From CAIXSC01 sp046349915 (GTDB lineage: Bacteria > Planctomycetota > Planctomycetia > Pirellulales > Pirellulaceae): 64,000 nucleotides of DNA. A program made the translations under genes and the position numbers. Each line of letters begins with the position of its first letter. Position 1 is the first letter of the stretch. Location of the stretch: NCBI GenBank assembly GCA_046349915.1, contig JAXMBL010000004.1, positions 744,001-808,000 on the forward strand, in the 5' to 3' direction. Below, one piece after another: positions 9,591-18,323 of this stretch. The notes beneath the pieces were generated by a model, which was not told the origin of the DNA, searched no databases, and saw only the letters and a list, made by a program, of their open reading frames with translations.

Positions 9591-9926
9591 ATGGCGAAAA
9601 ATCGCCAACGCTCGGCTGCGACTCAGCCGGAATCCCCGCCAACCGAAAGTTCGTCCAACGCAGAAAGCCATGCTCCGCCAATCTGGTCGCGACGCATGTG
9701 GACTGCGAACGGAACAATCGAAGTGGCGATCTTCAGCCGCGAAGTGGCCACGGATCAAGGTTCGTTCCCAGCCTACAACGTGACCGCGAAGCGGACCTAT
9801 AAGAAGAACAACGCCTACCGGACGGCGGTCGGCTTTCGCAGCGACGATGTCCCTACCCTGATTCAGTTGTTGAGCCAGGCATACGGATACATCGCACACC
9901 TGCAAAACAGCGCCGAAGCGAAGTGA
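9591..9926 (+). CDS. Small conserved-looking protein, possible nucleic-acid binder
   Basis: The 111-residue product begins at an ATG preceded by GAGGTG. The first 30 residues are Ser/Pro/Gln-rich and probably disordered. The rest is compact, with RRMWTANGTIEVAIFSREV, RTYKKNNAYRTAVGFR and a helical end LIQLLSQAYGYI. The alternation of strands and a final helix recalls small single-strand-binding proteins of the PC4 type, but this is a guess. It is divergent from the recombinase and ends at a strong hairpin. Confidence 0.6.
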   Translation: MAKNRQRSAATQPESPPTESSSNAESHAPPIWSRRMWTANGTIEVAIFSREVATDQGSFPAYNVTAKRTYKKNNAYRTAVGFRSDDVPTLIQLLSQAYGYIAHLQNSAEAK

Positions 9927-9952
9927 ACCTCGCATGCACTAGGCAGGAAGCC

Positions 9953-9977
9953 AGCCCCAATTCGTTGAATTGGGGCT
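9953..9977. terminator. Perfect 11-bp stem hairpin between convergent genes
   Basis: AGCCCCAATTC, loop GTT, GAATTGGGGCT. It lies between the end of the rightward 9591 gene and the end of the leftward vapC, so it can stop transcription from both sides. No long T-run follows on either strand. Confidence 0.6.
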
Positions 9978-10004
9978 TGTGCGATACCCGCTCTGCACGA
10001 GGAA

Positions 10005-10415
10005 TTACGGCTGCCGCCAGTCAGTGAGTTGCAATCCCGGAATCCACGCAAAGTGACCGGTATTGCCTGTCACCAACACTCGCCCGCTTTCTAAGGCAGT
10101 CGCAGCGATCATGAGGTCCGCATCACCGCAGGGATGACCGCCCCGTCGGGCGGCGACCCACAGGGCAGCCGTTTGATCGAGAATCGATTCCGTAATCGGC
10201 AAGACGGTGGAGTGCTGCGAGAACAACGCAAACCGTTGAGCCTGCACCAAGGCATTCTTTTCTTTGATCCCGCGAAGAATTTCGTAGCGTGAGATTGCCG
10301 AGAATGTAAAGCCGGCATGCTGCTGCAAATAAGCGGCCGCATGCTGAGCCACTACTGCATTTTTCTGCTTCAGCAATTCAATCAGCGTGTCGGTGTCGAG
10401 CAGCGCAGCATCCAT
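10005..10415 (-). CDS. vapC: PIN-domain toxin, VapC-like RNase
   Basis: PIN toxins cut RNA with a metal held by conserved acidic residues. Visible here are D7 and D9 (LLDTDTL), E45 (SRYEILRG) and D98/D100 (GDADLMIAATA), in a 136-residue protein of usual length. The gene starts three bases after the stop of the antitoxin gene, the classic order of antitoxin first. It likely stabilises the element by post-segregational killing, which fits with the par genes on the same island. Confidence 0.9.
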   Translation of the reverse strand: MDAALLDTDTLIELLKQKNAVVAQHAAAYLQQHAGFTFSAISRYEILRGIKEKNALVQAQRFALFSQHSTVLPITESILDQTAALWVAARRGGHPCGDADLMIAATALESGRVLVTGNTGHFAWIPGLQLTDWRQP

Positions 10416-10418
10416 GCG

Positions 10419-10682
10419 TTACTCGAAGGTCCGGGAAAGGTCGGCTCGCGTCAACGCGATCTTCTCGATGTCGGCGACTTCCTGATCGCTCAAGCCATCG
10501 AACACGTTACACCAACCGGGGAGTTTTCCATCCGCCGCGACTTGAGGTTCGGCCTGGAGATTGACTTCGGTGACCGAAATCATGATGGTCTGATTTTCCG
10601 CTAACTGCCGACCAATGACGTGCTCAAGCGCACGACGGTCGTCGCTGCCGATGTCTTTCACGTTGCGGGTAATCGTCTCCAT
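10419..10682 (-). CDS. Antitoxin partner of VapC
   Basis: The 87-residue acidic product lies directly upstream of the PIN toxin. I chose the ATG at 10682; an ATG at 10700 adds six residues. The C-terminal part (SDQEVADIEKIALTRADLSR) is typical of VapB-type tails that wrap the toxin. The N-terminal DNA-binding type is not obvious; the middle segment NQTIMISVTEVNL resembles prevent-host-death-like antitoxins. Identification rests mainly on gene order and size. Confidence 0.7.
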   Translation of the reverse strand: METITRNVKDIGSDDRRALEHVIGRQLAENQTIMISVTEVNLQAEPQVAADGKLPGWCNVFDGLSDQEVADIEKIALTRADLSRTFE

Positions 10683-10800
10683 ATGGTTATTGTACGTCAA
10701 AACTCACTCCAACGGCAATTCGGAATCCCAGAGGACGGCCCCTGACACGGACTTGGATTACGTTTTCGGCCGCAAAAAGCAGATTTAGGGAACGAGCGAA

Positions 10801-10824
10801 ACCCCTGCTCCGAAGAACAGGGGT
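10801..10824 (-). terminator. Terminator-like hairpin
   Basis: ACCCCTG and CAGGGGT enclose a 10-base loop. On the minus strand the stem is followed by TTTCG. It lies 36 bases after the leftward gene ending at 10860. Confidence 0.55.
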
Positions 10825-10859
10825 GGGCTGCCGGCGAGCAATCGCGTGCCTTGTCTTGG

Positions 10860-11102
10860 CTACGACTTTCGGCGGCTACGACGTTTTCGCACGCGTGAAA
10901 CATCGCTCTTGGCCATGTAGCACACGAACTGCGCGATGGCCTTGTGCCAGCCACGGGGAAGGTCGTCACGATCGACGGTTTTGGGTGGGCCGCCGCGTCG
11001 CTCAAGCCATTGCAGCAGTGCTTCGGCCAACTCTTCCATACGGTCGAAATCGCGTTCGACACTCGCCTCCAGCAGTTGATTCCAGGTCGCTTGCGGGTCC
11101 AT
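10860..11102 (-). CDS. Small hypothetical protein of the plasmid-like backbone
   Basis: The 80-residue product starts at the ATG at 11102 (MDPQATWNQLLEA). It is mostly helical with an acidic first half (RDFDRMEELAEALLQWLERR). It ends with a strongly basic tail of alternating Arg, Lys and Ser, possibly for nucleic-acid contact. It follows the methylase gene in the same direction and ends at a hairpin. I do not recognise the family. Confidence 0.55.
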   Translation of the reverse strand: MDPQATWNQLLEASVERDFDRMEELAEALLQWLERRGGPPKTVDRDDLPRGWHKAIAQFVCYMAKSDVSRVRKRRSRRKS

Positions 11103-11217
11103 CGGGAGCCTCCGGTGTAGCCTGAGTAACGGTAAGGATCGCTCGCCAGTTGCGAGACTTCGTTCACAGAACGAAGTGAGGCGATGCTGCCCGAGGGAAG
11201 CGTCGCCGCGCAAGGAC

Positions 11218-12306
11218 TCAGAAGAACCGCAGCTGCTTCGACGGGCCGGTCGGTTTGATCGTCGGCGTTACGGCGTCTGGCACTTGTGGCTGCTTGGTCT
11301 CGTTCGGTTCGGTAGGTATTGCTGCCGCAGGCGTCTCCGGTCGCGGGCTTTCCGCCAACGGCACTTCGCGCACGAATCCTCGTCCGTTGAATCCCGTGCG
11401 GTAGATGAGCTTCTGTTCTTCCCGGAGACTGTCGCCCCAAATCACGTAGCCGTATCGGTTCCACAGTGCCAAGTTGATCGCGGTCATGCGGACACACCGC
11501 AAGTCGATGTCCTGGCCGACGAACTCCCAGTGCGGATTTCGCTCGGCAACGGAAAGCAGCATGCGGCCGCTCCCGCAGCACGGGTCGAGAACCCGCTTCG
11601 ACTCGCCGGATTCCGATTCAGCCTGGGCCAACGTCATTTCGGCCATCAGCTGCGTGATGGTTTCGGGCGTGTAGAACTGTCCCGCTTCGCCGTAGGTGAT
11701 TGCTCCTTGAAAGAGGTCGCCGAGAATGTCCTTGCGCGTCTCCTCAATGGTGTCCACCAGCTGCCCGAAGAGTTGTGCCAGCCGGTCGCATCCGCGATTC
11801 CCTTGCTCGCCATCGGTATGCTTTTTCACGACTTGCAGATACTGCTCCTCCATCACTCCGCCCGAGAGCGAGCAGATGCTCATGTGCAGAAAGTCCTCGA
11901 AGGCCTGACCGCGACTCACGCCGGATCGGTGCGCAGCCGTGTCCAACGTCTTGAGCAGCGGTTCGGTTTCCCGGTAGGCGAACTGTTCTTTGGCCAGAAC
12001 GAAAGGGGGTGATCGTTCGGACTTTAGCGCTTCAAGAAGCCATTTGGCAAGTATTATCTTCCTGAGTTTCGGCTGAGAGCCGAAGCATCTGCCGGTAGCG
12101 GCCGACTGTGCTGCCGACGGGAACTCTGCAGCACGGCGACGGAACGGTCGTCTTGAATATCCGGCGGGGGCAGAGTCGTCATCGAGAACGGCGGGCGGGG
12201 CAGTCCGTCCACAAGGAGCCTCGCATACGCCGTGTGCTTCGGCAGATTTGCCAAGTCCTGCGGCAGTAGTTGGCCGGGGGTAATCGCCATCGCGCGGGCC
12301 AGCCAC
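11218..12306 (-). CDS. N6 DNA methylase, plasmid/ICE type; 5' end uncertain
   Basis: The conserved part, from about 12055 leftwards, has the N6-methylase layout. EPLLKTLDTAAHRSGVSRGQ and MEEQYLQVVKKHT come first, then YGEAGQFYTPETI, then DPCCGSGRMLL as the S-adenosylmethionine motif, then FVGQDIDLRCVRM. The proline-rich tail ends KQLRFF. No NPP[FY] motif is seen; the corresponding place reads WGDSLR, so activity is doubtful. The first 80 codons overlap the ATPase fragment in another frame and look non-coding. No ATG, GTG or TTG occurs in frame between about 12114 and 11946, so the start is unclear and the 5' end may be damaged. Confidence 0.7.
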   Translation of the reverse strand: MAGPRDGDYPRPTTAAGLGKSAEAHGVCEAPCGRTAPPAVLDDDSAPAGYSRRPFRRRAAEFPSAAQSAATGRCFGSQPKLRKIILAKWLLEALKSERSPPFVLAKEQFAYRETEPLLKTLDTAAHRSGVSRGQAFEDFLHMSICSLSGGVMEEQYLQVVKKHTDGEQGNRGCDRLAQLFGQLVDTIEETRKDILGDLFQGAITYGEAGQFYTPETITQLMAEMTLAQAESESGESKRVLDPCCGSGRMLLSVAERNPHWEFVGQDIDLRCVRMTAINLALWNRYGYVIWGDSLREEQKLIYRTGFNGRGFVREVPLAESPRPETPAAAIPTEPNETKQPQVPDAVTPTIKPTGPSKQLRFF

Positions 12307-12599
12307 TCGGCGTCTTCGCTTCCCACCGCAAACGAAATCATCGTGCCGATGTTCCCGGCAATCGCCGCGGCGGTGGATTCGTTGAGTTGCGCCAAGTACT
12401 GGTGACTCACCGTGAGATTCAAGCGGTACTTGCGCGCCTCGCTCAAGATCGTCTCAAACGAAGTGGTGACGAAGTTCTGAAACTCGTCGATGTACAAGTA
12501 GAAGTCGCGGCGGTCGGCCTCGGGAATAGCCGCGAGTGCCTTCTCCATGTACCGCGGCGTGCGATCATTCTGCGATGGAGCGGCAAAGAGGGCATACAC
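12054..12599 (-). pseudogene. C-terminal fragment of a type IV coupling / TraM-recognition ATPase
   Basis: The 181-residue frame contains the Walker B region DFYLYIDEFQNF and then a segment typical of VirD4/TraD-like coupling ATPases of this element class: LSEARKYRLNLTVSHQYLAQL, GNIGTMISFAVG and DLPKHTAYARLL. Such proteins normally exceed 500 residues and have a Walker A motif well upstream. Here the matching part starts only about 30 residues before Walker B, and a stop lies in frame about 55 bases upstream. The N-terminal motor half has been lost, so this is a deletion remnant of the transfer machinery. Confidence 0.75.
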
Positions 12600-12777
12600 C
12601 GGGGGAGGATACCAAAGGTTCCGATGAACTGAAAACCGCTCCCTTCAAGCGTGCGTTCACTCGTCCGGAGCGGCCCCTCGGTCTCGATTCCGGCCGCCTG
12701 TTTCCTCGTCCATCGGAGTAGGGCAGCGGCGTGATACCCGCTGCAAGTTGCCGGCAGAACACGGTGGGACTGACAGA

Positions 12778-13683
12778 CTAGCAGAGGACAAGCTGCGGCT
12801 CGATGGGCTTTGGCAGGCGAACCGGTTGGCGACGAAACGCTGAGGTGGGATGAGTGTTGGCGAGGGCTTGCCAGTGCCCGTGATGATCGAGGAAGAGCGG
12901 CTCGCGAATCGCATCGGCCGTGGCCAGAAAACTCTCCTGGGTGGCGGCGTAGCAAAGGCGACGATCGGGATTTTTCGCCGTGGTTTTCGCGAGCGCCAGA
13001 ATGTGATAGGCGCGTTCGATTGACCGCGTGAGAAACACAACTCGGTAGTACGGTCGCAGTCCACGTTCTCCGCCCGCCTTCCACTGCTGCCATACGCTGT
13101 CTTGGTACGCTTCGTAGCCAAGCAGTTTGTTGCGAATGCTCTGGCCATACGGTGAATCCACCGACTCGGTGCTGCGGTCGATTTCAAACAGCACGTTGAA
13201 TACTCTACCGCTGGTGAGAAGCTGAAACGTGCAATCGGGCTGCTGGGAATACTGCCCGGCCGTGAGCGTCAGTTCTCCCTCCCGATGAAAACGGCTGACA
13301 GTGATTTTGGACTGGTGACTGGCGACGTAGGTGTGGACGATGACTTCGGCAAGCTCCAGCGTGTGCTGGAGCCGCGTCGGGGAAATGGGTCCGAACCAGT
13401 TTTTGTGCGGGACCGGATGGCCAGGCAGCACGGCCGTCATTCCCGCCACGGTCGCCTTGTAGTAGTTCATAAGTCCGCCGCCGGCTTGGGCGAGCGGGAA
13501 GGCTCGACAAAATCCACTGGCGGCGAGCGCCTGCAAGCGTTCGCGGGCTCGGCGTTCGTCGCGAAAGGCAGCCTCCGGAAACGAGCTACTCGCTTTCACG
13601 ATGAGAGGCGTCGTGGCCGGCGTGCGCGAGAGTAGCTTCAAGAGCGCCTCGTCGCGAGGTGTCAGAGTGCGTGGGTTTGCCAT
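12778..13683 (-). CDS. Replication-relaxation family protein
   Basis: The protein fits the Replic_Relax family found on plasmids and conjugative elements of Gram-positive bacteria and planctomycetes. It starts with a winged-helix-like part (LTPRDEALLKLLSRTPATT, then RARERLQALAASGFC). A small nuclease-like fold follows with HTLELAEVIVHTYV, then FEIDRSTESVD and YQDSVWQQWK. I use the ATG at 13683. The length of 301 residues is usual. It is divergent from the primase gene, with about 50 bases between the starts. A role in plasmid replication or mobilisation is inferred from family and context. Confidence 0.85.
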   Translation of the reverse strand: MANPRTLTPRDEALLKLLSRTPATTPLIVKASSSFPEAAFRDERRARERLQALAASGFCRAFPLAQAGGGLMNYYKATVAGMTAVLPGHPVPHKNWFGPISPTRLQHTLELAEVIVHTYVASHQSKITVSRFHREGELTLTAGQYSQQPDCTFQLLTSGRVFNVLFEIDRSTESVDSPYGQSIRNKLLGYEAYQDSVWQQWKAGGERGLRPYYRVVFLTRSIERAYHILALAKTTAKNPDRRLCYAATQESFLATADAIREPLFLDHHGHWQALANTHPTSAFRRQPVRLPKPIEPQLVLC

Positions 13684-13733
13684 TCCGATCCGGCACACGC
13701 TACATTTCTCGCCACTCAGTTCCTATTTTCCCA

Positions 13734-14936
13734 ATGAACAATTCTGGTTATGTGAATGTCGACGCGCTACAGGCACAAACAAGCGTTGAAGCTGCTGCCG
13801 CACGCTGCGGTGTCTCGTTGGATACGAAGGGAACCGGCAAGGAAGTGCGAATCGATTGCTGCTTCGGGTGTGCCGGCGATCACGCGGGACGCAAAGAACT
13901 TTCGGTGAACACGGAAAATCCGCAGAAGGTATTTTGCTGCCATGCCTACGGCTGCCAGTTTCGCGGCAACCTGCTCACGCTGATGCATGGCTGGCTCACC
14001 GGTCAGCGACCCGCCGGGGAGAAGTTGAAGGGAGAGGAGTTCAACCGCGTAAAGAAACTGCTGCAAGCGCAAGGGTCCGTCGCTCCCACGCCAGCCAAGC
14101 CCCAAGTCCAGGCTGCGCCTGCGGCGGTCGCTGCCCCGGAGCGCAACATTCCCTTGGAAGATGCTGCAGAAGAGAAGGTCCGCGAACTGGCGACCATCGA
14201 CCAAAAACTAGTCCGCGACATCGCCGCCATGAACCCGGCCGCGGCCGCCTACGTCCGCAAGCACCCCTCCCTTTCTTTCGAGTCGATGACCAAGTGGCGT
14301 TGCGGCTACATGCCGCAAGATGGAGGTGGCGACAAACGGGGCTGGAGCCTGCGCGGGCACATTCTCTACCCACTTTTGTCCGAAGAGGGGAAAGTCCTCT
14401 CGTGGATCGGTCGTGATCCGGCCTACGAAGAGAAGGAGCGTGCCTTCCAGTCCTTGGCCCCGGCGGAACGCGAGGACAAAGCGGCTCCCATGAAGCACAA
14501 ACTTCCCAAGGGTTTTCACCGCGGACAGGAACTGTACGGTCAGCACGCCAGCCGCCTGAAAGAACCGGGCTACCGGGAATTCATCGCGGCCCACGGCATT
14601 GTCGTTGTGGAGGGGTTCAATGATGTCATCGGACTCGACAACATCAGCATTCCCGCCGTGGGGCTGATGAGCAACCGAATTACCGCCGAACAAGTGGAGA
14701 AGATCAAACGCTTCGCAGTCCAGCTTGCCTCCGGCAAGGTGCTGCTCATGCTCGACTGCGACTCGCACGGTGACGAAGGTGCAAAAGAAGCATTGTGGCT
14801 GCTTGCGCAGCAGAACCTCGACGTGCGTCTGGCGTGGTCCCACGCCATGCACGGCGGAGCGTATCGCGGAACCCAACCGGAACAACTGACGCGCGATACC
14901 TGGGACGACAAATTGCGCGGGGCGCTGCGACCCTAA
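13734..14936 (+). CDS. CHC2 zinc-finger / TOPRIM primase-like protein
   Basis: The N-terminus carries a zinc cluster like that of DnaG (C43, C46, H50, then C68/C69, H70 and C74 in VFCCHAYGC). A linker rich in Ala and Pro follows (residues 115 to 140). The TOPRIM part has E293 (VVVEGFND) and the D341-C-D343 pair (MLDCDSHGDEG), the metal-binding residues of primases. At 400 residues it is shorter than DnaG and lacks an obvious helicase-binding tail. It probably makes primers for replication of the element or for the incoming transferred strand. Start at 13734 avoids overlap with the divergent gene. Confidence 0.87.
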   Translation: MNNSGYVNVDALQAQTSVEAAAARCGVSLDTKGTGKEVRIDCCFGCAGDHAGRKELSVNTENPQKVFCCHAYGCQFRGNLLTLMHGWLTGQRPAGEKLKGEEFNRVKKLLQAQGSVAPTPAKPQVQAAPAAVAAPERNIPLEDAAEEKVRELATIDQKLVRDIAAMNPAAAAYVRKHPSLSFESMTKWRCGYMPQDGGGDKRGWSLRGHILYPLLSEEGKVLSWIGRDPAYEEKERAFQSLAPAEREDKAAPMKHKLPKGFHRGQELYGQHASRLKEPGYREFIAAHGIVVVEGFNDVIGLDNISIPAVGLMSNRITAEQVEKIKRFAVQLASGKVLLMLDCDSHGDEGAKEALWLLAQQNLDVRLAWSHAMHGGAYRGTQPEQLTRDTWDDKLRGALRP

Positions 14937-15420
14937 ATGGCAAGGAGCATCCGCTCCGGCGGTGCTGCCGAGTGGATGCCGGCGTCCGCCGTGCCTGCGG
15001 GCACGGACGCACCGGACGCCGGCGTAGCAAGTAGTCTCCGTGGCCGCGCCGACTCGGCGCAGCGTCGTTCGCCTCCGGCGTTGTACGCCGCAGGGCGTGT
15101 AGTGCGGCCCCACGTCGCGGCCCCGAAGGCGGCAGCGACCCCCGGCGCGAAGCGGCGTAGCTCCGAGGAACGAGGGCAGCCTGTCGCAGCGCCGGGGGTC
15201 GCGGGCGCTAGCCCTCGCGACGTGGCGGCCCTCTTCGTGTCGTTCTCCGGGCTTTCCCAAGCCCCGTTGTCGGTCGAACTCCATTCGCCGGTCGTTCGCC
15301 TCCCGCTCGCCTCTGGCGGCGTTCGTGGAGCGCCCCTTTGGCGGCAGCTTGGAACATTCACGGAACACAGTTCTCGTATTCTGCAAACAGGTACGGCACA
15401 ACAAGCAGATTTTTCGTCGA
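14937..15420. other. GC-rich gap without a convincing gene
   Basis: A 194-codon open frame crosses this region, but its translation is low in complexity (Ala, Arg, Ser, Gly) and shows no domain. The sequence between about 14940 and 15330 is very GC-rich. The only clear structure begins at 15421. Confidence 0.5.
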
Positions 15421-15660
15421 GTGGTGTACCGTGCGTTACGCTTTTTTCATTCGGGAGGTGTACTCGGCATTACGAATTGCCCTCCACCTGGTGTACTCCG
15501 CATTACGTTTCTGGCTGAGTTGCTCCGCGCAATTTTGGGAGTAGTTGGCTTTACGAAGCTGAAAACGTCCCTTCAACTCCTCCGGCAAAGCGGTGCGCCA
15601 AAGATATTGGTTCAAAGATATATTGTTAAACAAAGCCGACTGCTTTTGAAAAGAACGAAA
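15421..15660. other. Candidate plasmid origin: iterons plus AT-rich stretch
   Basis: Three direct repeats of the form GTGTAC(C/T)..GC(A/G)TTACG start at 15424, 15458 and 15491, spaced 34 and 33 bases, about three helical turns. A weaker partial copy (GGCTTTACG) ends near 15557. An AT-rich stretch follows at about 15600 to 15640, and then the RepA-type initiator gene, whose 3' end is at 15704. Iterons next to an AT-rich region and an initiator gene are the usual design of an iteron-controlled plasmid origin. Confidence 0.6.
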
Positions 15661-15703
15661 GACGGACGACAACGGTCGCCGGCGGAGCGGCGACAGGGAC
15701 AAC

Positions 15704-17131
15704 TTAGAAGGAAGACGCATTGCGAAATTCGGGATGCTCCTGACGGAACCGGGCTCGCAAGTTCGTGCGGGCGATATGCTCCGCGCTTTCGCGCGCTTGC
15801 GATTCGTTCATGCCCTGCGTTTGCAGGTCGGCGAACAGGCGTTGCATGACCCGCTCGAAGGCGTCGCGAGCATCCGCGGCGAGATAGGCGTTGAACGCCG
15901 CCTCCTCGGACTGGCGAGTCGTGTGTTCACGGGACTCGCGATATTGCGACTGGCGTTCGCGTTCCTCCTGGTGACGAAGTTCACGCCACCAATCGGGCGA
16001 GGTGCGCGTGCCGGCATGGGCCGCTTTGACGTTGTCCAAGAAATACGCCGCGGCCGATTTGGAGAAGAACTCTTCCCCGTTACGTTCGCGGGCGGCGAGC
16101 GTGATGTCCGCCCATTCCGACAGAATACGTTCCGGGTACTGCGACAGAATGCGAATGATCGCCGCTTCGTCGAAGCCAATCGCTCGCAGCGGATCGAGCA
16201 GGGGTGAGTCGGGCGGCGTCGCCGCTTTCTTCGTGTGAAACGGTTTCTCGAAGTAGTTCCCACGATGGAAGCGAACCAAGTAGTTGCCGGGGGCGAGTTT
16301 GGTCACAAGTCCCTTGGGCGTTTCGATGCCCGCCGGAAGGGCGAGGATCTGATGATCGAGCAGAACCTGCGTGCAGTGCATGACTTTCTGCATCAGGTTC
16401 TTGGTCTCCAAGTGGGAGGCGAAGCCGAGAGTGCTCACCGCCAAGGTTCGCAGGTCAAACGGCGGGGAGTGTTCGTTGCGCCAGAACACTTTCTGGAGCA
16501 GGAGAAAGAGTCGTCGGCTCGCGAAGTCCAGTTGCCGGTACATGTCGAGGTCGAACCGCAGCGTGCTCTTGGCAGCCAGGCAGAACTCGAAGAACTGCTG
16601 GTCCCAATAAAAACGCCAGGCACGGGATGAGGTCGCGTCCACGGGCAAGCTGTACTTGAGGAGACCAAACGCCACGTCGCGATGTTCGCCGCGGACGGGG
16701 TCGTAGAAGGCGGTGTTCTCGTACACGACGCGAGCCAGGCGGCGGATGGTGTCCCGGAAGAGCTGGTACTGCTTCCCTCCCTTGTGGTCGTTGTCCTGAA
16801 TCACTCCCAGCATGCGCAGGCAGTAATGCGGGGTTGCCATGAACTCTGCCTGCGGCTCCGGCCGCGATAGCGTGAGCGAGAGAAGTCCCCACAAGGTCAG
16901 TTCGTCGGCGGGGGAGAGTCCCTGCGGTCCAAAGACCGTCACGCTCGCCTGCTTCGTGTGGTGGTTCTTGTCGGTGTAGGAATACGAAACGCGGTGCTGC
17001 AATCCCGGCTGCAGGGAGGTTGCCGTATCGAGCGGGCAGAGACTGTGCTCGACCAACGACAACTGGGCACGAGCCAGATACAAGCGGCTCTGCTTCCGTT
17101 TCGGGCCGGTGCTCTCGGGCGGCGTCAACAT
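15704..17131 (-). CDS. repA: Plasmid replication initiator, RepA-type
   Basis: The 475-residue protein resembles the RepA/RPA initiators of Gram-negative plasmids: ELTLWGLLSLTL, then a conserved block FDLDMYRQLDFASRRLFLLLQKVFW around residues 195 to 222. These winged-helix proteins bind iterons and open the origin. The C-terminal third is Glu/Arg-rich and likely helical (RHQEERERQSQYRESREH). It reads leftwards in the same direction as parAB, about 150 bases past parB, towards the iterons just beyond its 3' end. Confidence 0.82.
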   Translation of the reverse strand: MLTPPESTGPKRKQSRLYLARAQLSLVEHSLCPLDTATSLQPGLQHRVSYSYTDKNHHTKQASVTVFGPQGLSPADELTLWGLLSLTLSRPEPQAEFMATPHYCLRMLGVIQDNDHKGGKQYQLFRDTIRRLARVVYENTAFYDPVRGEHRDVAFGLLKYSLPVDATSSRAWRFYWDQQFFEFCLAAKSTLRFDLDMYRQLDFASRRLFLLLQKVFWRNEHSPPFDLRTLAVSTLGFASHLETKNLMQKVMHCTQVLLDHQILALPAGIETPKGLVTKLAPGNYLVRFHRGNYFEKPFHTKKAATPPDSPLLDPLRAIGFDEAAIIRILSQYPERILSEWADITLAARERNGEEFFSKSAAAYFLDNVKAAHAGTRTSPDWWRELRHQEERERQSQYRESREHTTRQSEEAAFNAYLAADARDAFERVMQRLFADLQTQGMNESQARESAEHIARTNLRARFRQEHPEFRNASSF

Positions 17132-17285
17132 GCGAACAGGTTGGCATCGAGTATAGGCGCGGCTCCCCTCTCTCTCCGCGTGAAACGCGTTGACAAAGTC
17201 GGGCTGCGGTTAGCCCGTAGCGTCCGGAGCAGTTGCGCCGAGCAACTTTTGCAATTCTCCGCTACCATATGCGCAAAACGGCGAT

Positions 17286-18323
17286 TTAACTCGTGCGTCC
17301 CTCGACCATCTGCCGGACCTTGTCCAAAACCTCCAGCACGTCGGCGTCGGAAACCTCTTTCCGGCGGAAAGTGATCGCGACGGTTGCTCCCGGAACAGCG
17401 AAGCGGCGGACGGTTCCGCCGGTGTAGTTCGGCTGGTTCGCACGCTTGCTGCCGGCTTTTCGAGTCGCCGATCGCTCGGCTTCAACGGCGGTCAGCTTCG
17501 ACTCTCGGACTTCGACAATGAATGCTTCTTGTTGATCTTCGGGGATACGGGCGATGGCTTGCAGGTGGCGTTTGCTCAGTTTGCCGGTCGTATCCTGCCG
17601 CAGTCGTTCCTGCAGCTCCGGCTTGATCTTTTCCAGCGACAAGAGTCGCGAGACTTCGCTCTTCGGTTTGCCGGTGAGCTGCGCAATCTCTTCTTGGGTC
17701 ATGCTGTGGGCATCGCGGAGCGCGACGAGGGCATCGTGCAACTCATAGGCGTTCAGGTCGGCACGCTGCCAGTTCTCCACAAGCTGGTCGACGATGATCG
17801 CTTTGCGCACCACGGGGAGTGGCTGCGTGATGTCATCGACGATGCACGGGATGGCAGGGAGTCCTGCAAGCTGCGACGCTCGGAAGCGACGCTCACCGCT
17901 GACAATCTGGTAAATCTTGTCTTGGGCGTGGTAGAAGACGCGGATGGGTTGGCGTACTCCCCTCTCACGGATCGATGCGGAGAGTTCTTGCAGCTTCTCC
18001 TCGTCAAACTCACGACGCGGCTGTTCGGGGTCCGGGCGGATGCGCGTGAGGACAATGCTAAACGCTCCGCGCAGGCGCGTGCGGCCTTCTTGTTCCGGGT
18101 CCGTTCCCCCTTCGCTACGCAGCGACAGGTTGATTTTGCGTTCGAGCGTCCTCGCGAACGCTTGGCTCGCTGCCCCCTCCGAGTTCCGCAAGGCGTCGCT
18201 GGACTTCGTCGAAGAATCGGCGGGCGAGTCCGGCGCTGGCGCTATTGGGGGCGTGCTCGGTGATGAGGACGGCGTCGGTAACGGCACGCTCGAAGTCTGA
18301 CGTATCTTTAATGACTTCGTCAA
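17286..18323 (-). CDS. parB: Partition protein ParB
   Basis: ParB binds centromere-like sites and is moved by ParA. After a Ser/Pro-rich N-terminal tail (residues 1 to 60), the ParB/Srx domain starts at about residue 88 (RIRPDPEQPRREFDEEKL). It contains the CTP-site block IVSGERRFRASQLA, then a helix-turn-helix (MTQEEIAQLTGKPKSEVSRLLSL). The C-terminus has a possible dimer segment (SDADVLEVLDKVRQM). The ATG at 18323 lies inside parA, giving a 209-base overlap in another frame. No good start lies between parA's stop and the domain, so the overlap may be real; a TTG at codon 47 is an alternative. Confidence 0.9.
   Translation of the reverse strand: MTKSLKIRQTSSVPLPTPSSSPSTPPIAPAPDSPADSSTKSSDALRNSEGAASQAFARTLERKINLSLRSEGGTDPEQEGRTRLRGAFSIVLTRIRPDPEQPRREFDEEKLQELSASIRERGVRQPIRVFYHAQDKIYQIVSGERRFRASQLAGLPAIPCIVDDITQPLPVVRKAIIVDQLVENWQRADLNAYELHDALVALRDAHSMTQEEIAQLTGKPKSEVSRLLSLEKIKPELQERLRQDTTGKLSKRHLQAIARIPEDQQEAFIVEVRESKLTAVEAERSATRKAGSKRANQPNYTGGTVRRFAVPGATVAITFRRKEVSDADVLEVLDKVRQMVEGRTS

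Noticed and set aside
10683..10859. Further small gene between the antitoxin and the 10860 gene
   Set aside because: Only short frames without a start and ribosome site; the region holds a hairpin and presumably the toxin-antitoxin promoter.
14208..15404. 398-residue frame opposite the primase gene
   Set aside because: Antisense shadow in GC-rich DNA; the plus strand has clear zinc and TOPRIM motifs.
14937..15518. 194-residue open frame in the GC-rich gap
   Set aside because: Low-complexity Ala/Arg/Ser translation, no domain, and it runs into the iteron repeats; likely chance in GC-rich DNA.
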